Positions 53,861-63,948 of a DNA stretch of 64,000 nt are shown piece after piece. The first letter of the stretch is position 1. The number at the start of each line of letters is the position of its first letter. The notes under the pieces are model-generated. The model saw only the letters and a program-made list of their open reading frames with translations, made no database searches and was not told the DNA's origin. The translations under genes were made by a program, and so were the position numbers. Source of the DNA: Arabidopsis thaliana (lineage: Eukaryota; Streptophyta; Magnoliopsida; Brassicales; Brassicaceae); NCBI RefSeq assembly GCF_000001735.4, contig NC_003074.8, positions 8,308,101 to 8,372,100 on the forward strand, read 5' to 3'.

Positions 53861-54630
53861 AATGCAAGCTCGTGAGGGTGCGTGGAAATAGTACTACGTC
53901 ATTTCTACAAGAGGAAGGAAACTTACAAAATGAAGGCTTTATTTATTTATTTGGTATGTTTCACGAATTAATATATTATAGTTAGGGATAACATTGGACT
54001 ATGTCAGATTATATGATAATTAAACTTTACATTAATACATTTATCATCTTTATATACAAACTCTATTAGTTGTAAATCTTAAAATTTATTATAAGAGATT
54101 TGGTTATTATTTTCTTTCATGTATACATTAAAATTTTAAATTTCTAATAATTGAAGAATTATTTGTTTTCTTCCAAATCTATATATGGAAAGTACATGAA
54201 GGAGAAGTTTAAATATTATGTGATGGAATTCAATTGAAAACCTAAATGTAAAATGAAATTATATTTGTAAAATTATATAAGAATATAAGTGAATTGCCAA
54301 AAATTAGCTTAATTTCATAGTTATGTTTTGATGAAAATTTGATTCTTTTTACTTAAAATTTAAGAAATTAATTCAAAAGTTTAACGTGCTTTCTGTTTTA
54401 TGGAAAAACATATTGCGTACCCAATTACTACTGTTAGACACATGCAATATCAAATTATCAATAAATTGCGATTCTTTCAAACCATACAAAAATTCCTTTA
54501 AAATCTATTGTACTGTGTATATAAATAAATGCTGTAAGAATAGATAGAAGCAAGAAACGTTTTGCCAACTTGAAAGTCCATTTCTAACCAAAAAAAACGT
54601 GACATCTTTTAGTTGTTTTTACAAATTACA

Positions 54631-54750
54631 ATGGAACTATGGATTATAGTGACATTATTAATTTGCTTTGCAGTGTTCCTCGTGGGGATTGTGTGTTCTT
54701 TCCTTTTGTGTTGCGCCGGAGTGTTTTCCAAGGAACAAGACGGAGACTAA
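54631..54750 (+). CDS. Micropeptide gene 2: 39-aa single-pass membrane peptide
   Basis: 39 codons, starting MELWIIVTLLICFAVFLVG. The membrane segment spans about residues 4-27. A CC pair (27-28) follows, then AGVFSKEQDGD. The Glu2/Leu3/Trp4 start, the CC pair and the terminal GD are shared with relatives in the array. The Lys-then-acidic tail suggests the C-terminus lies on a defined face of the membrane, and adjacent Cys residues next to a membrane segment are common S-acylation sites. Both are inference. TATATAAATA lies 113 bp upstream and the leader matches the other A-type genes. Confidence 0.65.
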   Translation: MELWIIVTLLICFAVFLVGIVCSFLLCCAGVFSKEQDGD

Positions 54751-55011
54751 TGCGAGAAGGAAACATCTATATGGCAGAAAAAAACTCTTTTATGAAATAT
54801 TAAAATAATTTTTAATTTTTCACATTTATAATTTCTCAGTTTAAAAATTTGTTGGAGTTGTTGTTAACTACTATAAAAACTCGTTTTAAAAATTCTATAA
54901 TAACTAGTTATCTAATATCTATTAGCAAAAATAAACAACAAAATACTATTTGAATCAAGTGGTGTAATGAATTTATTATGGTTAAGAACTTTTTTTTTTT
55001 GAATGGGTAAA

Positions 55012-55190
55012 AAATACCTCCCAAAACTTTGAAAACTTTGTGGGAACATCCTCAATACAAGAAATACGTGAGAAATATTGAGAAGCCTTTAGATCTAGCC
55101 ACATGCAATTTTGGCCTTGTGTAGGAGATATACTACATAAATTCATGTATCTCAACTCATGAAGATTATACGCAAGAGCCATTGTTTTGA
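55012..55190 (+). pseudogene. Degenerate copy of the RRM gene last exon and 3' UTR (copy 2)
   Basis: Readable as PKTLKTLWEHPQYKKYVRN then IEKPLDLATCN, aligning with the RRM ending PEILRVLWKDPREKRYVKS and IEQPLDATRCH after a gap of about 18-24 nt. The 3'-UTR match continues through TTCATGTA, CAACTCATGAAGATTATA and GAGCCATTGTTTT. It is too short to encode a domain. It marks the left boundary of the duplicated segment. Confidence 0.75.
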
Positions 55191-55943
55191 TAATACCCAT
55201 CGATCGAAAGAAAAAAATCCTACATACGGAATTTTATTTAACTCGAAAGATCAATGAGAGATATGAAATTACAATACAAAGATCCTTTTTTGGTAGGCTA
55301 AGGGTCGAGGTTTCCAAATGGTACATAGATTATAATTAAGGATAAACATTTGACTACGTCAGATGAAATAATAAATGTTAGATTATTGCATTTGTGATAT
55401 TTTATACAAAAACATTAATTTGGAGCTAAAGAGATATATATTAAGAAGTTTTTTTTTAATTATTTCATTTATATATATATATATATATATTGTAAATAAT
55501 TGAAAGTTTAAAATTTAGTTTTAAACTTATAAAATTTATATACAATATGGAAATGAAATCTGTATTTTTGAAACTATTTAAGATAAACCATATAATTACT
55601 AGAAATTAGCTTTTATAGTTTTATGGATGAAACTTTTACTATGTGGGGTGATTTGATAGAAATTAATTAGATTATTGCATTAAGAATGATTTTTGATACA
55701 AATAGCTTAACTAATTTAAAAAATCTATATTTTAAGTGACATTTTAATTAATTTAATTTATATATTCAATAAAACAATTCCAAGAATTGAGAGACAATAA
55801 ATTTTAATTTTAAAATTCATAAAAAACTATATATGGAAAGGAAATCTGTATTTGTAATATTATGTAAATATGTATTAGCTTTTATAGTAAACTTTTGAAG
55901 AATATCAATTCCTTTAACAAAATTTTAATAAATTAACTCAAAA

Positions 55944-56145
55944 CTTTAATGTGCTTTGTGTGTTTATTGCAATTGATACACATCATGGATACTCAATTAT
56001 TGCTAGACATAATTGCAATAAATTTTGATTCTTAAAACCATGCATGCAGAAGCAGATGTCCTATATATAATAAATGAATGTTATAAGAAGAGAGATAGCT
56101 AGGCAGGAATCTTTGGACATATAATAGACTTTTGTACATTAAATA
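55944..56145 (+). pseudogene. Gene-less B-type micropeptide promoter slot 1
   Basis: Sequence from TGTGCTTTGTGTGTTTATTG through CATGCATGCAGAAG, a TATATATAATAAATG box near 56063 and GGACATATAATAGACTT matches the promoter and leader of micropeptide gene 5. It then jumps into the shared AT-rich spacer where the gene 5 ATG would be. The coding part has been deleted. Confidence 0.65.
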
Positions 56146-56714
56146 CATTTGTGATCTTTTTATACAAACTCTATTAGTTGTAAATCTTAAAATTTATTAT
56201 AAGAGATTTTGTTATTATTTTCTTTCATGTATATATTAAAATTTTAAATTTCTAATCATTGAGGGATTAATTTTATTCTTACAAATTTATATAAATTTGG
56301 GAAAGAATTTTAAATTATTATGTTTATGGAATTCAATTGGAAACCTAAATGTAAAAATGAAATTATATTTGTAAACTTATTTAAGAAGAAAAGTGAATTT
56401 CTAAAAACTAGCTTAATTTTATAGTTATGTTTTGATGAAAATCTGATTCCTTTATCGAAAATTTAAGAAATTAATTCAAAAGTTTAATGTGCTTTGTGTT
56501 TTATGGATATACACCATGCGTACTCAATTACTGTAGGATACAATATCAAATTATCAATTTATTGTGATTCTTTCAACCATACAAAAATTCCTATAAAAAT
56601 CCAATGTACTGAATATATAAATAAATGTTGTAAGAAGGGACAGAAGCAAGAAACGCTTTACCAACTTCAAACTCCATTTCTAACCAAAAACTTTTAGTTG
56701 TTTTACAAATTACA

Positions 56715-56831
56715 ATGGAACTGATTATAGTGGCATTAGTTATTTTTGTAGTGATACTCGTGGCGATTGTGGGTTCTTTCTATTTTTGTTGCCCCGGATT
56801 GTGTTGTTCCAAGAAAGAAGAAGGAGATTAA
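56715..56831 (+). CDS. Micropeptide gene 3: 38-aa single-pass membrane peptide
   Basis: 38 codons, starting MELIIVALVIFVVILVAIVG. The membrane segment covers residues 3-24. The juxtamembrane motif is CCPGLCCS (25-32), four Cys in two pairs, followed by KKEEGD. It is nearly identical to gene 4, differing at three residues. The TATA box at 56614 is 101 bp upstream. The CCPG-CC motif is the most Cys-rich in the array. Confidence 0.68.
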   Translation: MELIIVALVIFVVILVAIVGSFYFCCPGLCCSKKEEGD

Positions 56832-57112
56832 TGCGAGAAGGAGAAGTCTATATGGCTGAAGAAATCTCTTTTATGAAATATTTAAATAAATTTTAATTTG
56901 TGACATTTGTTTTTTAATTTCTCAGTTTAATAAATTGTTGGAGATTGTGAACTATGAAAAAAAAAAAGCAAATAAAAAAAACTAGTTTTCAAAATTCTAT
57001 AATAACTAGTTATCTAATATCTACTAGCAAAAAAAACAAAAATAATATATGCATTAACTGGTGTAATGACTTTAGAATGGTTAAGAACTTTTTCTTCTTT
57101 TTTAAAATGGTT

Positions 57113-57300
57113 AAAAAATACTTCTCGAAACTTTGAAGCCTTTGTGGGAACATCTTCATTACAAAAAATACGTGAGAGGTATTGAGAAGCCTTTACATCT
57201 AGCCACATGTAATTATGGCTTTGTGTGGGAGATATACTACATAGCTTCATGTACCTCAACTCATGAAGATTATAGGCAAGAAAAGTTATGATGATACCTA
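57113..57300 (+). pseudogene. Degenerate copy of the RRM gene last exon and 3' UTR (copy 3)
   Basis: Carries CTTTGTGGGAACATC, AAAAATACGTGAGAGG and GAGAAGCCTTTACATC, in the same order as copy 2 and the parent exon. The 3' flank includes CTACATAGCTTCATGTACC. Frameshifted and non-functional. Confidence 0.75.
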
Positions 57301-58050
57301 TCGATCGAAAGAAAAGTTACCCTACATACGGAATTTCATTTTACTCGAAAAGAGTTATGAATGATACGAAATTACAAAATAGAGGTCCTTCTTTGGTATA
57401 CCCAAAAAGAGTCAAAGTTGCCAAATGATACATAGAACATAGTTAAGGATAAACATTTGACTATGTCGGATGAAATAATAAACGCTAGATTATTGCATTT
57501 GTGATATTTTAAACAAAAATGATTTAATTTGGAGCTAAAGAGATATATTTTAAGAAGTTTTTTTTAATATTATTATTTCATTAATAAATATATATATATA
57601 TATTGTAAATAATTGAGAGTTTAAAATATAGTTTTAAACTTAAAATTTTTATGTACAATATGGAAATGAAATCTGTATTTTTGAAACTATTTAAGATAAA
57701 CCATATATTTACTAGAAATTAGCTTTTATAATTTTATGGTTGAAACTTTTACTATGTAGGGTGATTTGATAAACATTAATTAGATTATTGCATTCAGAAT
57801 GATTTTTGATACAAATAGCTTAATTAATTTAAACAATTCTATATTTTTAAGAGACATTTTAATTAATTTAATTTAAATATTCAATAAAAAAATTCCAAGA
57901 ATTGAGAGACTAAAAGTTTTTATTTTCAATTCATAAAAACTATTTATGGAAAGGAAATCTGTATTTGTAAAATTATGTAAATATGTATTAGCTTTTATAG
58001 TAAACTTTTAAAGAATATCAGATTCCTTTAAAAAAAAATTCATAAATTAA

Positions 58051-58260
58051 CTCAAAATTTTAATGTGCTTCGTGTGTTTCTTGCAATTGATACACATCAT
58101 GGATACTCAATTACTGCTAGACATAATTGCAATAAATTTTGATTCTTTAAACCATGCATGCAGAAGAAGAAGTCATATATATATAATAAATGAATGTTAT
58201 AAGAAAAGAGATAGCTAGGGAGGAATCTTTGGACATATAATAGACTTTTGTACATTAAAT
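58051..58260 (+). pseudogene. Gene-less B-type micropeptide promoter slot 2
   Basis: Nearly identical to slot 1, with the same gene-5-like promoter and leader and the same breakpoint after GGACATATAATAGACTTTTG. The shared breakpoint shows the loss happened once, before the unit was duplicated. Confidence 0.65.
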
Positions 58261-58821
58261 ACATTTTTGATCTTTTTATACAAACTCTATTAGCTGTAAA
58301 TCTTAAAATTTATTATAAGAGATTTTGTTGTTATTTTCTTTCATGTATACATTAAGATTTTAAATTTCTAATCATTGAGGGATTAAATTGTTTCTTACAA
58401 ATTTATATAATTTTGGGAAAGAATTTTAAATTATTATGTGATGGAATTCAATTGGAAACCTCAATGTAAAAATAAAATTAAACTAATTTAAGAAGAAAGG
58501 TGAATTGCTAAAAACTAGCTTGATTTTATAGTTATGTTTTTATGAAAATCTGATTCCTTTATTGAAAATTTAAGAAATTAATTCAAAAATTTAATGTGCT
58601 TTGTGTTTTATGGATAAACATCATGCGTACCCAATTACTGTAGGACACAATATCAAATTATCAATTCATCGTGATTCTTTCAACCATACAACAATTCCTA
58701 TAAAAATCCAATGTACTGTATATATAAATAAATGTGGTAAGAAGGGATAGAAGCAAGAAACGTTTTACCAACTTCAAACTCCATTTTTAGCCGAAAACTT
58801 TTAGTTGTTTTACAAATTACA

Positions 58822-58938
58822 ATGGAACTCATTATAGTGGCATTAGTTATTTTTGTAGTGATACTCGTGGCGATTGTGTGTTCTTTCTATTTTTGTTGCC
58901 CCGGAGTGTGTTGTTCCAAGAAACAAGAAGGAGATTAA
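58822..58938 (+). CDS. Micropeptide gene 4: 38-aa single-pass membrane peptide
   Basis: 38 codons, sharing MELIIVALVIFVVILVAIV with gene 3. It then has CSFYF and the CCPGVCCS motif with a KKQEGD tail, adding a Cys at residue 20 where gene 3 has Gly. TATATAAATA at 58721 lies 101 bp upstream. The three differences from gene 3 are all replacements, with no stops or frameshifts, so the frame is either young or maintained. Confidence 0.68.
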   Translation: MELIIVALVIFVVILVAIVCSFYFCCPGVCCSKKQEGD

Positions 58939-59210
58939 TGCGAGAAGGAGGCATCTATATGGCTGAAGAAATATCTTTTATGAAAAATTTAAATAGAGTT
59001 TTAATTTTGTGACTTTTCAGTATAATAAATTGTTGGAGGTTGTGAACTATGATAATAAAAAACAAAAAAAAACTAGTTTTTAAAATTGTATAATAACTAA
59101 TTATCTAATATCTACTAGCAAAAAGAAACGAAAAATACTATATGGATCAACTGGTGTAATGACTTTAGAATGGTTAAGACTTAAGAATTTTTGTTTTTTT
59201 TTAATGGTTA

Positions 59211-59286
59211 AAAATACCTCCGGAAACTCTGAAGGCTTTGTGAGAACATCTTCAATACAAGAAATACATGAGATATATTGAGAAGC
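59211..59286 (+). pseudogene. RRM last-exon copy 4, left part (split by insertion)
   Basis: Matches copies 2 and 3 up to ATATTGAGAAGC. The next expected bases (CTTTAGATCTAGCC) appear only at 60133, after the insertion at 59287-60132. Confidence 0.75.
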
Positions 59287-60132
59287 TATGATATGATTAT
59301 GAATAACTCTTGGACATGTATTCATTGTTTTAGGCGTATCTGCTAAATGACGAAGAATCAATGCACGAAACAACTTGGAGAACTCCTCGAAGAAGAATCA
59401 AATCAAACAAATATCAGATGAAGGAGTTATTCAATTTACAAATCAGGTGATCTCCAGTTTACCGGATTCAGACATGCGCGCATTCAACGAAAGATTCCGA
59501 TTATACCAGAATGAATTAAGCTACAAACCGAATTAGTCTATAATCTTGATCTATTAGAGATGCCCCAAAAAGTGGAATAAGCCCAAAAACAATCAAGAAA
59601 GATCTATTTTCATCCACAACAAAGACTGCATAATTTTGTCCATTTCTCTCTCTTACATACACTTTAGAGATTGAATTGCATCTCCCAAAATGCTTTGCAT
59701 GTTGAACTATTATTATGGACGTTTTTTTGATGTATTTTCCCTTTATATAATGAGTTTATCTCATGAATAATAAAATAAGCCTTTTTGATATTTTTGGAAT
59801 CTTTTGAGAGTGTTTATTATTTCTTGTCAGTGGTTGTCAATGGTGCGTAATATTCATTGGTTTGGTTAATGGTGTGTAATATCAATGCACGATCCGACTA
59901 ATTGCGTCATATCCAAGGGGTCTTGTAGAGAGTGATTCTCATTTCATCCTCGAATTCGTCTTAGTGTGTCATATCTAAGGGATTCAAGTTCGGTAAATTA
60001 AGAGTCTTCCGCAGCTCTTGTGTGACCATTCGCTCCACCATTCTTATCTTTCGTAGTTTAACTTTTTCATTTAGAATCTAAAAAATATCTTTACACCGAT
60101 TTAGAGTGCCGACTCTTTGAAAGATTCTCATC
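59287..60132. mobile_element. 846-bp insertion, possible solo LTR
   Basis: Cleanly splits RRM-exon copy 4. Sequence from TGATATGATT near 59289 to ATTCTCATCA at the right fits TG...CA termini. It contains a TATATAATG promoter-like box near 59736 and AATAATAAAATAAGC near 59767, as LTRs often do, and its base composition differs from the surrounding array. No 5-bp target duplication is visible, so the class is uncertain. No protein is encoded. Confidence 0.5.
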
Positions 60133-60240
60133 ACTTTAGATCTAGCCATATGCAATTGTGGCCTTGTGTGGGAGATATACTACATAGCTTCATGTACCTC
60201 AACTCATGAAGATTATATATGCAAGAGCCATATTAACCAT
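60133..60240 (+). pseudogene. RRM last-exon copy 4, right part
   Basis: Continues the interrupted fragment with TTTAGATCTAGCCATATGCA, then CTACATAGCTTCATGTACC and CAACTCATGAAGATTATA, as in the other copies. Confidence 0.75.
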
Positions 60241-60403
60241 CAATCGAAAGAAAAGCTATCTTACATACAAAATTTTATTTTACTTGAAAGAGCCATGAGT
60301 GATACGAAATTAGAAAACAAAGATCTTTTTTAGTATGCCCAAAAAAGGTCGAGGTTGCCAAATAGTCATAGATCAAAGTTAAAGATAAACATTTGACTAT
60401 GTT

Positions 60404-60644
60404 ATTCGGGAGCTTGTGGTCTAGTGGTAAGGAGACGGGCTTGGGACGCTAACACGTTTCAAGTTTAATTTACTTGCTGAGTGAAAATTCAACACATTTT
60501 CCTGGACACCCGCATGGATATGGGCTCATACTTACGGCCGAGTTGAATATCTGGAGATAAGGATTATCTATGGGCTGCACCTCCCTCAAAGATTAGTATG
60601 GACCTTCCATAGGTTAGGATCTACTCGGAGTTAACAAAAAAAAA
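60404..60644 (+). mobile_element. tRNA-derived SINE-like insertion, copy 1
   Basis: Begins ATTCGGGAGCTTGTGG, with a pol III A-box-like TGGTCTAGTGG near 60417. The B-box region is degraded (TTTCAAGTTTAA). It ends in an A-rich run (60635-60644). It is inserted into the unit signpost ACATTTGACTATGT, part of which reappears after the tail (CGTTTGACTATTT), like a target duplication of about 12 bp. Confidence 0.65.
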
Positions 60645-61473
60645 CACGTTTGACTATTTCAGATAAAATAATAAACAATATATTACTTTATTTATAATCT
60701 TTTATAAAAAAATAGACTAAATTTAAAGCTAAAGGGATATAATACAAGAAGTTTTTTTCTATTATTTCATTTATATATGTTGTAAAATTTTCAATAATTA
60801 AATGTTTGAAATTTAGTTTCAAACTTAGAAAATATATACTCATACCCAAAAAAGAATTAAAAATATATATATACAATTTGGAAATGAAATATGTATTTTT
60901 AAAACTATAGCTCTATGAATTAAATAATTTGACTGTGGGATGATTTGGTAAACATTAATTAGATTATCGCATTAATAGTGAATTTTTAATACGATAGCTT
61001 CATTAATTAAAAAGTTCAATCTAATTTTTTAAGAGATCTTTGTAATTAACTTCATTTATGTATTCACTAAAAATTACCAAGAATTGAGAGTATATAAATT
61101 TAATTTTTAAAGTGCATTTAAAACAAAACTATTTATGGAAAGGATCTATATCTTTGTAAAAATATTTAAATATATATTAGCTTTTCTCATTTTATAGTTT
61201 TATTAGATTCCTTTTAATTTTTTTTAATAAATTAACTCAAAAGTTTAATATGCGTTGTGTGTTTATTTGATACACATTATGCATACCCAATTACTACTAG
61301 ACACAATTGCAATAAATCGCGTTTCTTTCAACCATGCATGCAGAAGAAGAAGTTCTATATATAAATAATAAATGTTATAGGAAGAAAGATAAGCAGGAAA
61401 CATTGGACATACAATAGACTTCAATATCCATCTCTAACCGAAAAAAGAAGAGATCTCTTGAAGTTATTTTACA

Positions 61474-61602
61474 ATGGAAACCTGGATTGAAATCATAATA
61501 GGCATTGTCATTGCACTGGTCCTCGCGGTGATTGTGTTTGGTTTCCTTAAGTTGCTCGGCGTTAAGTTCTCCAAGAAAACAACGACAACAACCGATGCGT
61601 GA
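61474..61602 (+). CDS. Micropeptide gene 5 (B-type): 42-aa single-pass membrane peptide
   Basis: 42 codons, starting METWIEIIIGIVIALVLAVI. The membrane segment runs about residues 7-25. The tail is basic and Thr-rich: KLLGVKFSKKTTTTTDA. There are no Cys residues, unlike its neighbours, but the S-K-K position aligns with genes 3 and 4. The promoter is the B-type (TATATAAATA at 61358, CATGCATGCAGAAGAAGAAG upstream), of which two gene-less copies exist. The stop TGA is in the same place as in gene 1. It is the only surviving B-type gene in the window. Confidence 0.6.
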   Translation: METWIEIIIGIVIALVLAVIVFGFLKLLGVKFSKKTTTTTDA

Positions 61603-61996
61603 AGCAAAACATCTTATTTGGGAAGTTGTTGACTATAATAAAAACTAGTCCTGCAAATTATGTAGATATAATCATATAAGTTATAATTAAGAAATAAAGT
61701 AAATTACCAAACTATATATTTAAAATATATATACATTGTACATAGTGGTTACTGTGTATGCATACTATTTTTCTCAATAAGATGATTAGAATTACTTATG
61801 GCTTTCCTAAAAAAAGAAAAAACCGTATCTCCCGCATTTGCCAAAAAAACGACTCGCAATCATCTTAAAATAAAATTGAAGAAATTGCATTGAAACCACC
61901 AAATAAGGGAAAATCTTCTGGCTATCCGTTGACTGCCAACTTCTACATCCAATAATCATCCGCCACGTAGCTTTTATATATAGAAGTTTAAATGTT

Positions 61997-62613
61997 TGAT
62001 TGGTTATATTGTAAGTGCCATTTACAGCCATATTATTTTTGTAAAGACCAAATTGTTTTTAATCATGTTGTAGTTTTGTTTTTAAAGTTACAACCAAAAA
62101 AATAAAAAATATTTTTGTTTTGACCGTAAATCTTTAATTTTCTATATCCTATTATTTTGTGTTGTAGGTTGTTCTTTTTCTTTCTTCTCTAATTTTTTGT
62201 CACGATTATTTTCAACTAATAATCTAAAATATAGTTATATGAATAACACAGAAAGTATTTTATACATTTAGATAAATGATTTATATATTTATATAGATTC
62301 CATTTACCTAGATGTGCATAATTCAATTTTTATTTTTATTATATAATTGTTTTTAAATAATTTTACTAATTATGATATATAATTTTATTATTTTAAAAAT
62401 ATAATTTATAAATACAAAAATACAAATTTAAATATTTATTAATCATAATTTTTAGTTACAATTAATAAATTTATTTATAAAATCCTATATTCTTTAAATC
62501 TACAAAGTCAAAAAGTTATAGCCAAGATTTACAATCATATTTAAATCTAAAGCTTACACACTTATAGCCAATATTCTACAGCAAATAATCTACATCTATA
62601 GTCTAACCAATCA
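61997..62613. mobile_element. Short-terminal-inverted-repeat element in the array
   Basis: TGATTGGTTA at 61997 and its reverse complement TAACCAATCA ending at 62613 bound 617 bp of AT-rich DNA not found in the other units. The unit sequence resumes at AAATTATTATGTGATGG directly to the right. The interior near the right end has TGTAGATTATTTGCTGTAG on the minus strand, common in Arabidopsis hAT-like MITEs. No target duplication found, so the call is tentative. Confidence 0.4.
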
Positions 62614-63017
62614 TCCACTAAATTATTATGTGATGGAATTCAATTGGAAATCTAAATTTAAAAATGAAATTATATTTGTAAACTTATTTAAGAAGAAAGG
62701 TGAATTGCTAAAAAATAGCTTAATTTTCTTGTTATGTTTTGATGAAAATCTGTTTCCTTTTACTTAAATTAATTCAAAAGATTAATGTGCTTTGAGTTTT
62801 ATGGATAAACATCATGCGTACCCAATTATTGTAAGACACAATATCAAATTATCAATTAATTGTGATTCTTTCAATTAATTACCTATAAAATCCACTTTGT
62901 TGTATATATAAATAAATGTTGTAAGAAGAGATAGAAACAGGAAACGTTTTGCCAACTTCAAACTCCGTTTCTAACAAAAAAAAAACGTGATATCTTTTAG
63001 TTGTTTTACAAATTACA

Positions 63018-63134
63018 ATGGACCTATGGATTATAGTGATATTAGTTATTGTTGCAGTGTTATTCGTGGCGATTGGGTGTACTATCAGTTGTTGTTGCCC
63101 CAGAGTGTGTTCCAATGAAGAAGACGGAGACTAA
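63018..63134 (+). CDS. Micropeptide gene 6: 38-aa single-pass membrane peptide
   Basis: 38 codons, starting MDLWIIVILVIVAVLFVAIG. The membrane segment spans about residues 3-24. A Cys-rich juxtamembrane stretch, CTISCCCPRVCS, follows, then the acidic tail NEEDGD. It combines the DL start of gene 1, the LWIIV of gene 2 and the CCP-VC motif of gene 4. TATATAAATA at 62905 lies 113 bp upstream and the AACGTTTTGCCAACTTC leader is present. The tail lacks the Lys pair of genes 3 and 4. Confidence 0.66.
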   Translation: MDLWIIVILVIVAVLFVAIGCTISCCCPRVCSNEEDGD

Positions 63135-63405
63135 TGCGAGAAGGACGCATCAAGCATCTATATGGCAAAAGAAATCTCTTTTATGAAATATTTAAATAAA
63201 TTTTAATTTGTAACTTCTCAATTTAATAAATTGTTGGAGGTTGTTAACTATGATATAAAAAAAAAGCTAATTTTTCAAATTTTATAATAACTTCGTAGTT
63301 ATCTAATATCAACTAGCAAAAATAAACGAAAAATACTATATGAATCAACTAGTGTAATGACTTTAGAATAGTTAAGAATTTTTTTTTTTTTTTTTAATAG
63401 TTAAG

Positions 63406-63595
63406 AAATACCTCCCAAAATTCTGAATGTTTTGTATGAACATCCTCAATACAAGAAATACGCGAGAGATATTAATAAGCCTTTGGATCTAGGCACATGC
63501 AATTGTGGCCTTATGTGGGAGATATACTACATAATTTCATGTACCTCAACTAATGAAGATTATAGGCAAGAGCCATTGTTTTGATAGTACCCATC
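63406..63595 (+). pseudogene. Degenerate copy of the RRM gene last exon and 3' UTR (copy 5)
   Basis: Same layout as copies 2-4 (AATACCTCCCAAAATTCTG, CAATACAAGAAATACGCGAG, AAGCCTTTGGATCTAGGCAC), continuing into CTACATAATTTCATGTACC and GAGCCATTGTTTTGATAGTA. Non-functional. Confidence 0.75.
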
Positions 63596-63755
63596 GATCG
63601 AAATAAAAAGTACCCTACATACGGAATTTATTTTACTTGAAAGAGCAATGAGTGATACGAAATTACAAAACAAAGGTCTTTCTTTGGTATGCCCAAAAAG
63701 GGTAGAGGTTGCCAAATGGTCATAGATGATAGTTAACTATAACCATTTGAATATG

Positions 63756-63948
63756 TTATTCGGGGCTTTGCGGCCTAGTGGTAAGGAGACGGGCTTGGGA
63801 AGCTAATACGTTCCAAGTTCGATCTACCTGATGCGCGAAACTCCAAACACATTTTTTTGGATAGGAACCATCTATGGGATCCATCTCCCTCAAAAGTTAG
63901 ACTGGACCCCTCCATAGGACTCGAATCTACTTTGAATTAAAAAAAAAT
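63756..63948 (+). mobile_element. tRNA-derived SINE-like insertion, copy 2
   Basis: Better-preserved partner of the 60.4-kb copy: TATTCGGGGCTTTGCGG, an A-box-like GCGGCCTAGTGGTAAGG, a B-box-like AAGTTCGATCTACC near 63817, a body with TCTATGGGATCCATCTCCCT, and a final A-run. It sits at the same position of the repeat unit as copy 1. Confidence 0.68.

Noticed and set aside
56954..57259. Frames on both strands over RRM fragment copy 3
   Set aside because: They read decayed exon sequence in antisense or run through an A-rich tract; not genes.
59101..59373. Minus-strand 90-codon frame across the LTR-like junction
   Set aside because: It crosses an insertion breakpoint, so it is an accidental fusion.
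60404..60490. Possible tRNA gene
   Set aside because: The A-box-like motif is present but the B-box is degraded, no cloverleaf fits, and it ends in a poly(A) tail; a SINE explains it better.
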